Notes: generated from the sequence alone by a model not told the origin. Numbered from the stretch's first letter, positions 1 to 10,692 are shown. The stretch is DNA of 64,000 bases from Aminobacter carboxidus (GCF_014863355.1 NZ_JACZEP010000002.1:62001-126000); one strand, 5' to 3'. Made by a program: numbers and translations.

Positions 1-450
1 GGCGAGCTCGTTGACTGTGTCTTCGAGCGGCGGCCGGGTGGCGTCGAGATAGTGGCCGCTCTTGGGTTCGCGCACCAGGCCCGAGGTATGGGTCATCAAC
101 TTGCGCAGGCTGATCACCGAACCATTCGCACCGCCCTCGGCGCCGGCGAAGGGGTTGATCGGGTGGAAGCCGGGCAGGTAGGTCGAAACATCGACGTCGA
201 TGTCGACAAGCCCCTTCTCGGCCAGCTGCATCATCGCCAGCGAGGTGAAGGTCTTGGTGATCGAGCCGATGCGGAAGCAGGTGTCCTCGCGCATGTCGAA
301 GTGGCGATCGCTACGCTGGATGTGCCCCTCGGCCAGAACGCCGTCACGGTCGACGAGCGCATAGGAGATCGACGGGATCGCCTTGTCCTCGACCTCGTAG
401 CGGATCAGGTCCTCGAACAGCTCAACGGAGGCAGCAGACAGGGAAGGCAT
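1..450 (-). CDS. Serine hydrolase, beta-lactamase/DD-peptidase (S12) family, N-terminal part
   Basis: Reading the minus strand from the ATG at 450 gives 150 codons without a stop; the gene runs off the left edge. The fragment carries the S12 nucleophile motif SITK (S63-K66) and the downstream LMTHTSGL segment typical of class C beta-lactamase-fold esterases and D-aminopeptidases. No signal peptide precedes it, so a cytoplasmic location is likely. An AGGAG ribosome site sits just before the ATG. It lies 36 bases behind the second permease gene, so it is probably the last gene of the peptide transporter operon. Cytoplasmic S12 enzymes beside peptide importers often hydrolyse D-amino-acid peptides or esters. 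The substrate is inferred, and the second catalytic motif (Tyr) is outside the window. Confidence 0.85.
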   Translation of the reverse strand, partial: MPSLSAASVELFEDLIRYEVEDKAIPSISYALVDRDGVLAEGHIQRSDRHFDMREDTCFRIGSITKTFTSLAMMQLAEKGLVDIDVDVSTYLPGFHPINPFAGAEGGANGSVISLRKLMTHTSGLVREPKSGHYLDATRPPLEDTVNELA

Positions 451-486
451 GGCAAACGCTCCTAGGTCTCAAAAAATGGCGGGGTC

Positions 487-1359
487 TCAATGGGAATGGC
501 GTGGGTCGAGCATGTCGCGCAGCGCGTCGCCGACGAGGTTCCACGACAGCACGAACAGGAAGACGGCGGCACCTGGGAACGCCAGCGTGTACCAGAACTG
601 GAACGGGTTGCCGGGCTGGCCGACGATCCAGTTGCGCGAATAGGCGATGAACTGGCCCCAGTCGGCGTAGCCCTCTTCGGTGCCGACGCCGAGGAAGCTC
701 AAGGCGGACGCCGACAGCACCATCGAGCCGGTGGCCATGGTCGCCAGCACCAGCACCGGGAACATCGCATTGGGCAGGATGTGCAAAACGATCAGCCTGA
801 GATCGCTCGCGCCGTAGGCCCGCGCTGCATGGATGTAGTCCATCTCGCGAATCCGCAGGATCTCGCTGCGTACGATGCGGGCGTAGCTCATCCAGCCGAA
901 GGTCGTCAGTGCGATGGTGATCGGCCAGATACCCTTGCCGAGCAGTGCGGTCAGCACCATCGCGGCGATCAGGAACGGTACCGCCATGAAGACATCGACG
1001 ATGCGCATCAGGACGTCCTCGACCAGCCCGCCATAATAGGCAGCGACCGCCCCGATGGCCGTGCCGACGAGCACCGAGATGGCAACGACGCCGAGGCCGA
1101 TCTTGAAGGCCGTGCGTGTGCCCCAGACGACGCCGTAGAAGATGTCGTACTGGCCCTGGGTGGTGCCGAAGATCGCGTCGCTGGACGGCGGCATCGGCGT
1201 TGCCAGGAAGCCGGCGCGCGGCGTGTCGTAGGGCGACAGCTGGAAGCTCTGCGGCGGCGCCAGAAGCGGTGCGAAGATGGCGATCAGCACGAAGGCGAGC
1301 AGGATCAGGACGCCCACCAGCGAGACCGGATTGCGTGCGAGGTAGCGAAGAACTTTCAT
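487..1359 (-). CDS. Peptide ABC transporter permease, DppC-like
   Basis: This 290-residue inner-membrane protein belongs to the BinPT family of dipeptide/oligopeptide/nickel importers. It has a short cytoplasmic N-terminus, a first membrane span at about residues 12-32, a periplasmic insertion, and then five spans. The ATPase-contacting EAA loop is visible as ARAYGASDLRLIVLHILPN. Its ATG overlaps the stop of the upstream permease gene by four bases (ATGA), showing translational coupling. With the neighbouring DppB-like permease it would form the heterodimeric channel served by the two ATPases encoded beyond the LysR gene. The exact substrate cannot be told from the permease. Confidence 0.93.
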   Translation of the reverse strand: MKVLRYLARNPVSLVGVLILLAFVLIAIFAPLLAPPQSFQLSPYDTPRAGFLATPMPPSSDAIFGTTQGQYDIFYGVVWGTRTAFKIGLGVVAISVLVGTAIGAVAAYYGGLVEDVLMRIVDVFMAVPFLIAAMVLTALLGKGIWPITIALTTFGWMSYARIVRSEILRIREMDYIHAARAYGASDLRLIVLHILPNAMFPVLVLATMATGSMVLSASALSFLGVGTEEGYADWGQFIAYSRNWIVGQPGNPFQFWYTLAFPGAAVFLFVLSWNLVGDALRDMLDPRHSH

Positions 1360-2393
1360 TGTGTCTTCACCCTCGGATCGAGCAGCGGATAAATCAGGTC
1401 GACGATCAGGTTCATCACCACGAGAACCACCGCGAAATAGAGGCCGAAACCCAGGACCGCCGGGAAGTCGAGATTGGCCGCGGTCTTGGCGGCAAACTGG
1501 CCAAGGCCGGCATAGTCGAAGATGGTCTCGGTGATGACGACGCCGCCCATCATGACGGCCAGTTCCATGCCGGCGATGGTGGCCACCGGCAGCAATGCGT
1601 TGCGGCGGGCATGCTTGAGCTCGACCACGCGGCGCGGCAGGCCCTTGGCGCGGGCGGTGCGGACATAGTCCTGGCGCAGCGTCTCCAGCATCGAGGTGCG
1701 CATCACCCGCGTCATGCTGGCGACGTTGACATAGGTCAGCGTGATGACGGGTGCCGCGAGATGGCGGAGCGAATCGATGAACACCGCCCAGTTGCCGTTG
1801 AGGATCGCATCGATCGTATTGGCGCCGGTGTAGCGCACGAAATCACCTGACGTGACGATCGTCTGCGCCCACTGGCTGAGACGGCCGGGCGGGAACCAGT
1901 CGAGCGCCGAATAAAAGATCAGCAGCATCAAGAGGCCGAAGACATAGACCGGAAACGACCAGCCGAGGATGGTGAAGATGCGGATGACGTGGTCGGGCCA
2001 GCGGTTGAGATAGATGCCGGCGCGCGAACCAAGGAAGACGGCAAGCAGCAGGCAAGGAATGAAGGCCAGAACCACCAGTTCCAGCGTCGCCGGAAACAGC
2101 GACATCAGCGCCGTCGACACCGGCTGGCGGGCCGTCTCGGACCAGCCGAGATTGCCGCTGAGCACACCGCCGATCCAGCGGCCGTACTGAATGTAGAACG
2201 GGTCGTTCAGCCCGTACTGCTCGATCATTCTGCGGATGCTCTCCTGGCCGCCCTTGAGAAAGTCGGGCGACGGCGCATAGGCCGCCAGGCGCTGCGTCGG
2301 CGACAACGACATCTGCAGCGCAAAGATCATCAACGACAGAGCGAACAGGACGATGGGCAGCATCATCAGTCGTCTGAGGGCGTAATTCAGCAC
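1356..2393 (-). CDS. Peptide ABC transporter permease, DppB-like
   Basis: This 345-residue permease begins with the usual DppB N-terminal span (LRRLMMLPIVLFALSLMIFA) and has a periplasmic segment followed by five more spans. The cytoplasmic EAA loop region reads RTARAKGLPRRVVELKHARRN, as in dipeptide/glutathione/nickel permeases of the BinPT family. It pairs with the overlapping DppC-like gene. A 70-base gap containing a stable hairpin separates it from the binding-protein gene upstream, so both genes probably lie on one transcript with differential stability. Confidence 0.93.
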   Translation of the reverse strand: MLNYALRRLMMLPIVLFALSLMIFALQMSLSPTQRLAAYAPSPDFLKGGQESIRRMIEQYGLNDPFYIQYGRWIGGVLSGNLGWSETARQPVSTALMSLFPATLELVVLAFIPCLLLAVFLGSRAGIYLNRWPDHVIRIFTILGWSFPVYVFGLLMLLIFYSALDWFPPGRLSQWAQTIVTSGDFVRYTGANTIDAILNGNWAVFIDSLRHLAAPVITLTYVNVASMTRVMRTSMLETLRQDYVRTARAKGLPRRVVELKHARRNALLPVATIAGMELAVMMGGVVITETIFDYAGLGQFAAKTAANLDFPAVLGFGLYFAVVLVVMNLIVDLIYPLLDPRVKTQ

Positions 2394-2429
2394 GGGTCCA
2401 CGGATTCCGGTTTCAGGGATACGAAAAGA

Positions 2430-2455
2430 GGCACGCCGGGCAGGCCCGACGTGCC
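2430..2455 (-). other. Intercistronic hairpin between binding-protein and permease genes
   Basis: GGCACG (2430-2435) pairs with CGTGCC (2450-2455), and inside it CGGG (2437-2440) pairs with CCCG (2445-2448) around a 4-base loop, with one mismatch between the two helices. No U-run follows. Such hairpins after the binding-protein gene commonly protect the upstream mRNA from 3' exonucleases, which would give more binding protein than permease. This role is inferred. Confidence 0.5.
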
Positions 2456-2463
2456 GGAGCCAA

Positions 2464-4395
2464 TCAGTCGTTGGCCTTGGTCACCGGATAGAAGTCCCAG
2501 GCGCCGTAGAGGATCATGTTGTCGACATAACCGTCGATGTTGCTGCGGGTGACGACGTAGCCGAAATCCTCCCATAGGAACTGGGTGGTGGCGTAGTCAT
2601 AGGACATCTCCTGCAGCTTGGCGTAGATCGGCTCGCGCACGGCCGGATCGTTCGAGGCCCAGGCCTCATCCAGTAGAGGCTTGAACTTCTCAGCCATCAG
2701 GTCGCGGTAACCTTTCCCGGCCATGCCGCCGACAAGGCCGGTGGGCGAGAGATAGTAGCTGGCCGCACCGAGCGGGCCGCCCGGATCGGAATAGTCTGGG
2801 CCCCAGCCCATCACCGTCAGCGGGGCTGCCGGCTTCTCGCGGTTGTTGAGCTTGTCCGACACCGACGCCCAGGGCAGCGCCTGGATCTGCATCTTGAACT
2901 TCGGGTTGATACGCGACAGGCCCATCTGCAGCGCCGACAAGGCTGCCGTCAGCTGCGGGTTGCCCTCGGTCACATAGGCGGTGAAGGTGAAGCCGACATC
3001 CCAGAGCTTGCCGCCGAACGCCTTCTTGAAGTGCTCCTCGGCCTTGGCCGGATCATAGCTGTAGACGGGCGAATCGGCGCGATAGCCCATGATGCCACGC
3101 ACCGTCGGACCGCGCGACTGCACCGTCTTGCCGAGCAGCACCTGGTTGATCAGCGCGTCGTAGTTCTGGGCGTAGTTGAAGCCCTTGCGCACGTCGATAT
3201 CGCCGAAGAAGTCTGGCGGAATGCCGGCACCGTCCAGCTTGCCGCTGCCGATCGCCGGGTTGTCGTTGTCGTCGAGCGGCCAGGCGAAGAAGACGCCACG
3301 CGAGAACACTTTCTGCAGGCCGTCGATGACCTTGACGCCCTCGGTCTTGCTGAGCTCGTCGATGAACTCGACGGGAGCCGCGACAAAATCGGCATCGCCG
3401 GACAGAAGCTGCAGGCGCCGCGTCGTCCATTCCGGCACGGTGCGCATGACGACGCGCTCGAGCTTGGCCGGCCCCATGAAATAGTTGTCGAAGCGCTTCA
3501 GCGTGATGCGGCGGTCGGTGCGATCCCACTCCTCGAGCATGAACGGACCGGTGCCGTTCTCCTCGGCAAACAGCGGGTTGGCGCCAAGCTCGGGGCGATA
3601 ATGCGCCTTCCAGCTGTCGCCCGAACCATCCCAGCCGCCGACCGAGGCGACCCATTCCTTGTCGAGGACCGAGGTGCCGAACGGCAGCGCGATGACGCCG
3701 AGCGTCGCTGGGAACGACTTGGGCAGCTTGAGGGCGACGTTGTCGCCATCGACGACGATCTGCGATGCCAGCTGGTCATAGACCGCGCGCAGCGTCTCGG
3801 GGCTGGCCTCGGCGAACGACTTGACCTTGCCTTCCGTCTCCACCCACTTGGCGATGTCGGTGTACTTGCCGGCGGTGATCACTTCGGTGATCGCGTTCGA
3901 CATCCAGGACTGGCCCTGCAGGATGGCGCGCAGCAGCGAATAGCGCACGTCATCGGGCGTGATCTGGCCGTAGCCCGGCTCGATCGCCGCCTTCTGGGCG
4001 TCTGTCAGCTTGTCGTAATACTCCCAGGTGATCTTACCATCGGCACCCTTGACGCCGACCTTGTGAGCGAACACGCCCTTGCGGATCGGGAAGGTGTAGG
4101 TCACCGAGCCGTCGTCGCCCTGCTTGATCAGGCCGTTCTCCAGCGACGGCACCTCCGTCGACAGCGACGGCACGAACTCCGAAATCTTCGAGCCGTTGAA
4201 GTTCAGCAGGCGGCTGTAGATATTGAGCGCGCCGTAGGAGCTCGGCGTGTTGGCGATGTAGGCGGGATCGAACGACTGGATGTCGTCGGTCCACATGAAG
4301 ACGAATGTGCCGGGGTTCTTTGTCTCGGCCATGGCAGGTGCAGCCGCGACGGCAAGCCCCATACCCATAGCCAGCGCTAAGGCTAGTTTCATCAT
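2464..4395 (-). CDS. Peptide ABC transporter periplasmic substrate-binding protein (SBP family 5)
   Basis: This 643-residue protein opens with a signal peptide (MMKLALALAMGMGLAVAAAP, cleavage probably after AMA-E at about 23-24). The mature part has the layout of SBP_bac_5 proteins, which bind di- and oligopeptides or nickel. At this length it is longer than DppA (about 535) and resembles the long rhizobial members. It is the first gene of the leftward operon: binding protein, two permeases, serine hydrolase. The gene starts divergently from a LysR gene 122 bases away, which probably regulates it. A GAAGGG ribosome site precedes the start. The ligand is unknown; the neighbours suggest peptides containing D-residues. 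Confidence 0.92.
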   Translation of the reverse strand: MMKLALALAMGMGLAVAAAPAMAETKNPGTFVFMWTDDIQSFDPAYIANTPSSYGALNIYSRLLNFNGSKISEFVPSLSTEVPSLENGLIKQGDDGSVTYTFPIRKGVFAHKVGVKGADGKITWEYYDKLTDAQKAAIEPGYGQITPDDVRYSLLRAILQGQSWMSNAITEVITAGKYTDIAKWVETEGKVKSFAEASPETLRAVYDQLASQIVVDGDNVALKLPKSFPATLGVIALPFGTSVLDKEWVASVGGWDGSGDSWKAHYRPELGANPLFAEENGTGPFMLEEWDRTDRRITLKRFDNYFMGPAKLERVVMRTVPEWTTRRLQLLSGDADFVAAPVEFIDELSKTEGVKVIDGLQKVFSRGVFFAWPLDDNDNPAIGSGKLDGAGIPPDFFGDIDVRKGFNYAQNYDALINQVLLGKTVQSRGPTVRGIMGYRADSPVYSYDPAKAEEHFKKAFGGKLWDVGFTFTAYVTEGNPQLTAALSALQMGLSRINPKFKMQIQALPWASVSDKLNNREKPAAPLTVMGWGPDYSDPGGPLGAASYYLSPTGLVGGMAGKGYRDLMAEKFKPLLDEAWASNDPAVREPIYAKLQEMSYDYATTQFLWEDFGYVVTRSNIDGYVDNMILYGAWDFYPVTKAND

Positions 4396-4467
4396 CGTTC
4401 CCTTCTGATGGCGGAGGAAGTTTTCTTCTTCTCGTTACGGAAAGGCTAGAAGAGCGCTTGCCGGTCT

Positions 4468-4491
4468 GTCCAATGTGTAGATAGGATGGAC
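4468..4491. promoter_or_regulatory. Candidate LysR operator in divergent promoter region
   Basis: GTCCA (4468-4472) and TGGAC (4487-4491) form an inverted repeat with 14 bases between the arms. It lies between the divergent binding-protein gene and the LysR gene, where a LysR-type regulator normally binds. The arms are short, so this is a proposal only. Confidence 0.35.
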
Positions 4492-4517
4492 TATGCAAAA
4501 CACGCATGAGGGCCGGC

Positions 4518-5471
4518 ATGGAACTGCAATGGCTTGAAGATTTCCTGGAAATCGCCGCGACGCGCAATTTCTCCACGGCGGCCACCGCGCGGAACATTTC
4601 GCAACCGGCTTTCAGCCGCCGCATCAAATCGCTGGAAAGCTGGATCGGCGCCGACCTCATCGACCGCAGCACCTATCCGGTGCAGCTGACGCGGGCCGGC
4701 AACATGTTCCTTTCCGGCTGCCAGCGGCTGGTGCGCGAGGCCTACCGGCTGCGTACCGACTGCCGCAACGTCGCCGGCGAAAGCTCGGCGATGCTCACCT
4801 TCACTTCGCTCCACACACTAGCGATGTATTTCTTCCCGAAGTGGATCAGCTCGCCGCTGATCTCGCGCATGCCCTTGCGCACCAGCATGCACGCGGCCGA
4901 TTTCCTCGAAAGCGTCGACCATCTGTGCTCGGGCCAGTGCGATTTCTGCATCACCTATGTCCACCCCGACGGCCCGCCGGTCCTGGAGGGCGGACCCTTC
5001 GAAACCCTGCTAATCGGCAAGGATCGGTTGGTTCTGGTATCCGGGACCGACGACAACGGCAGGGCGCTGTTCGACCTCGACGTGCCTGAGAGCACCGAGA
5101 TTCCTTACCTCGCCTATTCCTGGAGCGACGGCTACATCGGCAAGCTGGCGACGCTGATCCAGTCGCGCTGGCGCCGGCCGCTCAACCTCAGCACCGTCTA
5201 CCAGTCAGCACTTGCCGACGGCCTGAAGCACATGGCGGTCGCCGGCCGCGGCGTCGCCTGGCTGCCGCAGATCTGTGTCGCCGAGGCGATGAGGCAAGGC
5301 CAGCTCGTGCAGATCGGCGGCCAGCAGATGTCGCTGGAGATGGAGATCAGGATCTTCAGGAGGGCCGGCGCTGGCAGCCACGACAGTGATGCACTTTGGC
5401 AGCACCTGAAGGAATGTGCGGAACTGCCCCAGTACAAAAGTGCATTTGAAGCTGCCCTCGACGCCGCCTGA
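4518..5471 (+). CDS. LysR-family transcriptional regulator of the peptide transporter locus
   Basis: The preferred start is the ATG at 4518, giving MELQWLEDFLEIA and 317 residues. A GAGG ribosome site lies about seven bases upstream of it, and LysR proteins characteristically begin right at the winged helix. An ATG at 4506 would add four residues. Residues 1-60 hold the LysR helix-turn-helix (NFSTAATARNISQPAFSRRI) and the rest forms the periplasmic-binding-like effector domain. It sits in the middle of the ABC transporter, with binding protein and permeases leftward and ATPases rightward, so it may control both arms. The effector is unknown but is probably a transported peptide or amino acid. 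Confidence 0.92.
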   Translation: MELQWLEDFLEIAATRNFSTAATARNISQPAFSRRIKSLESWIGADLIDRSTYPVQLTRAGNMFLSGCQRLVREAYRLRTDCRNVAGESSAMLTFTSLHTLAMYFFPKWISSPLISRMPLRTSMHAADFLESVDHLCSGQCDFCITYVHPDGPPVLEGGPFETLLIGKDRLVLVSGTDDNGRALFDLDVPESTEIPYLAYSWSDGYIGKLATLIQSRWRRPLNLSTVYQSALADGLKHMAVAGRGVAWLPQICVAEAMRQGQLVQIGGQQMSLEMEIRIFRRAGAGSHDSDALWQHLKECAELPQYKSAFEAALDAA

Positions 5472-5732
5472 CCCATCGACATGCCCCGAATCGTTCTCCG
5501 GGCACGATATGCGAAGACAGGCGATGCAATGCGCGGCACGCATAGTTTTGGCCACCTCAATCGGGAAGCGTTGATTTCCCTGACTTTTGCGCCGGCGCAG
5601 CACGGCCCTGTCCGCGCCTGACCGCCCTGGGGTGTGTCGTCATCCCCTGTCCGCCCTATTGACAGAACGCGGCACCGTTGCGTTCGATGCCCCGACACGA
5701 CGTCTCGTCGCTGAAACCGGGTCCATGTGCCG

Positions 5733-6655
<923 letters not shown>

Positions 6656-6659
<4 letters not shown>

Positions 6660-7612
6660 ACGCATCCACTCCCGTGCAGCAAACCCGCCAGCCGCTCGTC
6701 GAAGTCCGCAACCTGGTAACCCGCTTCGACCTCAAGGCCGGCCTGTTCGGCCATGTCTCGGGTCGTGTCCATGCCGTAGAGAACGTCTCGTTCGACATCT
6801 TCCCGGGCGAAACGCTGGCGCTCGTCGGCGAGTCGGGCTGCGGCAAATCCACAGTCGCGCGCTCGCTGATGCAGCTCGACAAGCCGCGCTCCGGCTCGAT
6901 CCGCTTCGACGGCATCGAACTGATCGGCGCGCCGCGCCAGGTCGTGGCGCGGTTCCGCCGCCAGGCGCAGATGGTGTTTCAGGACCCGTTCTCTTCGCTC
7001 AATCCGCGCATGACCATCGAGCAGTCGCTGATCGACCCGATGCGCGTCCACAAGGTCGGCTCGACCGCAACCATGCGCGCCCGCGCCGCCGAGCTTCTGG
7101 CCAAGGTCGAGCTGTCGCACGAGCATCTCGAACGCTATCCGCATGCCTTTTCCGGTGGCCAGCGCCAGCGCATCTGCATTGCCCGGGCGCTTGCGCTCAA
7201 CCCGCGCCTGATCGTCGCCGACGAGGCCGTCGCCTCGCTCGACGTCACCATCCAGGCCCAGGTCATCAACCTGCTGATGGACCTGCAGCGCGACATGCAG
7301 ATCGCGCTATTGTTCATCAGCCACGACATGGCTGTCGTCGAGCGCATCGCCCATCGTGTCGCGGTGATGTATCTCGGCGAAATCGTCGAGATCGGCGACC
7401 GCCGCTCGGTGTTCAACAACCCGCAGCACCCCTACACACGCAAGCTTTTGTCGACTGTTCCCGTCGCCGACCCGACACGCCGGCCGGAGGGACGTCTGCC
7501 GATGTCGGACGAAATCCCGAGTGCCATGCGCGCGCCCGACTTCGTGCCCGTCGAGCTGCCGATGCACCAGATCTCATCCACCCACTACGTAAGACAGGTG
7601 GCGGCGGGCTGA
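6656..7612 (+). CDS. Peptide ABC transporter ATP-binding protein, DppF-like
   Basis: This 318-residue ATPase has Walker A GESGCGKST, Q-loop FQDPFSSLNP, signature FSGGQRQR and the Walker B segment LIVADEAVASLD. The Walker B has EAVA where the DppD-like partner has EPTT; this variation is common in DppF/OppF proteins. The C-terminal oligopeptide transporter domain (about residues 250-300) follows. It overlaps the DppD-like gene by four bases, so the two are co-translated and form the heterodimeric motor. The PLP-enzyme gene starts 48 bases downstream. Confidence 0.93.
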
Positions 7613-7660
7613 CGGCGGCCCTATCAAGAGTTCCTCGTTTCAAATCAGAGCATTTCCAAA

Positions 7661-8884
7661 ATGACCACTTCAAACCTGTCGTTGGCGGACGCCCCGGTGT
7701 CCGCCAGCACAACCCCCGACATTGCCGCAACGCAGGCGCAGCTGAAGATCGAGGGCCTCAGGCGTCCGGCAGCAGCGGAACGTCCGACGCCCTATGTCGA
7801 GGTCGACGAGACGCGTCTCGCCAGGAACATGCAGGCAATGCAGGCCCGCGCCGACGCTGCAGGCCTCGTCATGTTCCCGCACGTCAAGACGCACAAGAGC
7901 GTCGATCTGGCGAAGCGACAGCTGGCGCTCGGCGCCCGTGGCATCACCGCCTCAAAACCGAGCGAGGCGCTGGTCTTCGTCGAGGCCGGCATACCCTCGG
8001 TCATCATCGCCTACCCGATCGTCAATGCCGATTCCCTCGACCGCCTGTTGCCGGCGGTAAAGGTGCACGGCACCGAGCTGCGCACCATCGCCGCGAGCGA
8101 AACCGGCGTCGACGCGCTGTCCGCTGCCGCCACGCGCCACGGCGTCGAAATCGGCGTATTCCTCAAGGTCGATGTCGGCCTCGGCCGCGTCGGCTTGAAG
8201 CCGAACGACCCGGCGGCGATTACCGTTTGCCAGAAGATTGTCGCGGCACCTGGCCTGCACTTCGCCGGCCTGCTGTCGCATGCCGGCCATTCCTATGCCG
8301 CCACCGATCCGGACAACCTTGCCGCGGTTGCCCGCAACGAGGCGGCAGCACTTGCCGGCCTAGCGGACGAGCTCAGGAATGTGGGTATCGCCGTACCTTG
8401 CCTGTCGGTCGGGGCAACGCCGACCTGCCTCGGCGCCCCGCTCCAGGCGGTCGACTGCATCCGTCCCGGCAACTACGTCTTCCTCGATGGCACAGCCCTT
8501 CGCCTCGGCATCTGCGGTGCCGACGATCTGGCGCTGTCGGTCGTCGCCCGTGTCGTTGCTTCCAACGACACGCATTTCATCATCGATGCAGGCTCGAAGA
8601 CCATGAGCTCCGATCGTGGCGCCCATGGCATGGGCGGCAACGGCTTCGGCATCGTCATCGGCGCCGAAGGCGGCAGCGACGCCGGCGTTTGGACGCTCGA
8701 ACGGATGTCGGAAGAGCACGGCTTCGTCCCGGTTTCGGGCAGAACCTTGCCGCTCGGCAGCCGCGTCAGGGTCTTCCCCAACCACTCCTGCGCCACCATC
8801 GCCAATTTCGACCGCTTCGTCCTTCGCCGCGACGAAGGCGAGGCGGAAACGCTGCCGGTCAACGCCCGCAGCTGCCAGACCTGA
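7661..8884 (+). CDS. DSD1-family PLP enzyme (D-threonine aldolase / D-serine dehydratase-like)
   Basis: This 407-residue protein has the alanine-racemase-like fold-type III arrangement. The PLP lysine lies in PHVKTHKS (about residues 68-75), as in D-threonine aldolases and eukaryotic-type D-serine dehydratases. Near the C-terminus PNHSCATIANFD supplies the His/Cys pair that binds the metal in this family. These enzymes act on D-beta-hydroxy amino acids (D-Thr or D-Ser). It follows the transporter ATPases in the same direction, which is the main reason for thinking the locus handles D-amino-acid peptides. Racemase or aldolase activity on other D-amino acids cannot be excluded. The N-terminal 35 residues are poorly conserved, so the true start may be slightly downstream. 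Confidence 0.85.
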   Translation: MTTSNLSLADAPVSASTTPDIAATQAQLKIEGLRRPAAAERPTPYVEVDETRLARNMQAMQARADAAGLVMFPHVKTHKSVDLAKRQLALGARGITASKPSEALVFVEAGIPSVIIAYPIVNADSLDRLLPAVKVHGTELRTIAASETGVDALSAAATRHGVEIGVFLKVDVGLGRVGLKPNDPAAITVCQKIVAAPGLHFAGLLSHAGHSYAATDPDNLAAVARNEAAALAGLADELRNVGIAVPCLSVGATPTCLGAPLQAVDCIRPGNYVFLDGTALRLGICGADDLALSVVARVVASNDTHFIIDAGSKTMSSDRGAHGMGGNGFGIVIGAEGGSDAGVWTLERMSEEHGFVPVSGRTLPLGSRVRVFPNHSCATIANFDRFVLRRDEGEAETLPVNARSCQT

Positions 8885-8906
8885 GGGCCGCGCATCGACG
8901 GAAATG

Positions 8907-8978
8907 GCCATGAGCCACAGGCGCGGAGTTTCGCCTGCGGCTCATGGCGCTCGGTGAATGGCGGCGCCAGGCCGCCAT
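8907..8978. terminator. Two tandem strong hairpins between convergent genes
   Basis: GCCATGAGCC (8907-8916) pairs with GGCTCATGGC (8939-8948), continuing after one mismatch with CAGGCG/CGCCTG. A second hairpin follows at once: ATGGCGGC (8958-8965) with GCCGCCAT (8971-8978). They fill the gap between the convergent PLP-enzyme and isochorismatase genes. No U-run is present, so a bidirectional termination or mRNA-end role is inferred. Confidence 0.5.
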
Positions 8979-8991
8979 CGCTAGCGGACGG

Positions 8992-9681
8992 TCAGGCCCG
9001 CACCGAGTCCAGCTGCTCGTGGTCTTTTTCGACCTGCTGGGCCTTGAGATAGCTCTCTATCAGCAGCTGGTAGGCTGGGAAGATCCTGGTGTAGATCTGG
9101 GCCCATTCCTGTGCATCGTCGCGGTGCCACGTCTGCTGCAGCTCGGAAGCGACAGCCGCCGTATCGATCGGCACGACACCGGCCTGGACGACGCGGGCAA
9201 GGGTGATCTCCTGCGCCATCTTCGAATAGGTGCCCGACGCATCGACGACAGCGAAGACCTTGTAGCCGTCATAGGCCGCGCTGATCGCCGGGAAGGCCAT
9301 GCAGACGCTGGTGATGGTGCCGGCGATGATCAGCGTGCCGCGACCGGTCGCCTTCACCGCGGCGACGAAGTCGGGATTGTCCCACGCATTGATCTCGCCC
9401 TTGCGGGCGACATAGGTGGCGTGCGGCGCATTCTCGTGGATCTCGGGAATGAGCGGACCGTTCGGGCCCTGCGGCACCGAAGCCGTGGTGATGACGGGGA
9501 TGTTCGCCAGTGTCGCCATCTTGGCGAGCGCGGCGGCGTGGTTGCGCAGCACCGGCATCGGCATGTCCGCAACGGTCTGGAACAGGCCGCTCTGGTGGTC
9601 AATGAGGAGCAGCACGGCATCGTGGGGGTCGATGACCGGCCGCTGGCCGTTGAAATTGGCAATATTTGCGTTGGTGCTCAT
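8992..9681 (-). CDS. Cysteine hydrolase, isochorismatase family (YcaC-like)
   Basis: The start at 9681 ([15 protein letters not shown], 229 residues) is chosen because AAAGGAAA lies just before it and the in-frame extension looks non-coding. The Asp-Lys-Cys triad of the family is visible: Asp in [10 protein letters not shown], Lys in [10 protein letters not shown], and Cys in [13 protein letters not shown]. The overall pattern matches YcaC-type hydrolases, whose physiological substrates are unknown. It follows the pirin gene on the same strand (100-base gap) and is probably controlled with it by the divergent LysR regulator. Confidence 0.88.
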   Translation of the reverse strand: MSTNANIANFNGQRPVIDPHDAVLLLIDHQSGLFQTVADMPMPVLRNHAAALAKMATLANIPVITTASVPQGPNGPLIPEIHENAPHATYVARKGEINAWDNPDFVAAVKATGRGTLIIAGTITSVCMAFPAISAAYDGYKVFAVVDASGTYSKMAQEITLARVVQAGVVPIDTAAVASELQQTWHRDDAQEWAQIYTRIFPAYQLLIESYLKAQQVEKDHEQLDSVRA

Positions 9682-9781
9682 GACGTTTCCTTTCAGGTGG
9701 TGATGGGCGTGCGCCCGGGACTGCCCACGCAGCACGCGGGCAGGAGAGCCGAACCGGTTTGGCCCGGGAAAGTGCCGGCGG

Positions 9782-10636
9782 TCAGATCGCGCCGAAACGG
9801 CCGCTCTGGAAATCGGCCATGGCCTGGTGGATTTCGTCGGCCGTGTTCATGACGAAGGGTCCGTGCATGACCACAGGCTCGTCGATCGGCTCGCCGCTGA
9901 GGACAAGCACCAGCGCCTCGGTATCGGCCTCGACCTTTACACTGCCGCTGCGGTCGAGCAGGGCCAGCTGCGCCTCACGAACGGCCTCGCCATTGACGCG
10001 GATGCGGCCGCGCATGACGATCAGGCTGGCGGCATGGCCTTTCGGCAGGTCGAGTTCCGTCGCACCACCTTGCTTGAGGGCGAGGTCCCAGACATTGATC
10101 GGCGTGAAGGTCCGTGCCGGCCCTTTGTGGCCTTCGAGTTCACCTGCGATGACGCGGATCGTTCCCGCATCTTCCGGCAGCTTGATCTCGGGAATGTCCC
10201 GCGCCAGCAGGGTCTGGTAGCCGGGCTCGGCGTTCTTGTCCTTGGCCGGCAAATTGACCCACAGCTGCACCATCTCGAGCGTGCCGCCCTTGCGGGTGAA
10301 ATCCTGCGAGTGGAACTCCTCATGCAGGATGCCGGCCGCCGCCGTCATCCACTGCACGTCGCCGGGACCGATGAGCCCACCGGCGCCGGTCGAATCCCTG
10401 TGCTCGACCTCGCCCTGATAGACGATGGTGACGGTCTCGAAGCCGCGATGCGGATGAGCCCCGACACCTCTTGGCCGCGTCGCCGGCGCGAAGTCGGCGG
10501 GGCCGGCCAGGTCGAGATGCAGGAACGGGCTGACATGCTGGCCGAGCGTGCCTTGCGACAACACTGAGCGGACGGGAAATCCATCGCCGACCCAATGTGG
10601 CCGCGAGCTGCTGTAGATCCCAAGTAGCTTTCTCAT
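9782..10636 (-). CDS. Pirin family protein
   Basis: The start at 10636 ([19 protein letters not shown], 284 residues) has an AAGGAG site upstream. The N-terminal cupin has the pirin metal-binding segment [19 protein letters not shown], with further His/Glu ligands in ILHEEFHS, followed by the C-terminal pirin cupin. Bacterial pirins bind iron, and some have quercetin 2,3-dioxygenase activity or modulate redox enzymes. It is divergent from a LysR gene with a perfect TGTCCT palindrome between them, and lies upstream of a cysteine hydrolase. This pirin/hydrolase/LysR set is a recurring module linked in other bacteria to quinone or electrophile stress; that role is inferred here. Confidence 0.92.
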   Translation of the reverse strand: MRKLLGIYSSSRPHWVGDGFPVRSVLSQGTLGQHVSPFLHLDLAGPADFAPATRPRGVGAHPHRGFETVTIVYQGEVEHRDSTGAGGLIGPGDVQWMTAAAGILHEEFHSQDFTRKGGTLEMVQLWVNLPAKDKNAEPGYQTLLARDIPEIKLPEDAGTIRVIAGELEGHKGPARTFTPINVWDLALKQGGATELDLPKGHAASLIVMRGRIRVNGEAVREAQLALLDRSGSVKVEADTEALVLVLSGEPIDEPVVMHGPFVMNTADEIHQAMADFQSGRFGAI

Positions 10637-10692
10637 GGTGTTTCTCCTTGCATTGCCTGAAGAAGCGTTGCGTTGGCCATGAGAATATGTGC

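Noticed and set aside
5482-5504. Terminator after the first LysR gene
   Set aside because: The stem TGCCC/GGGCA is only 5 bp with a 13-base loop and no T-run.
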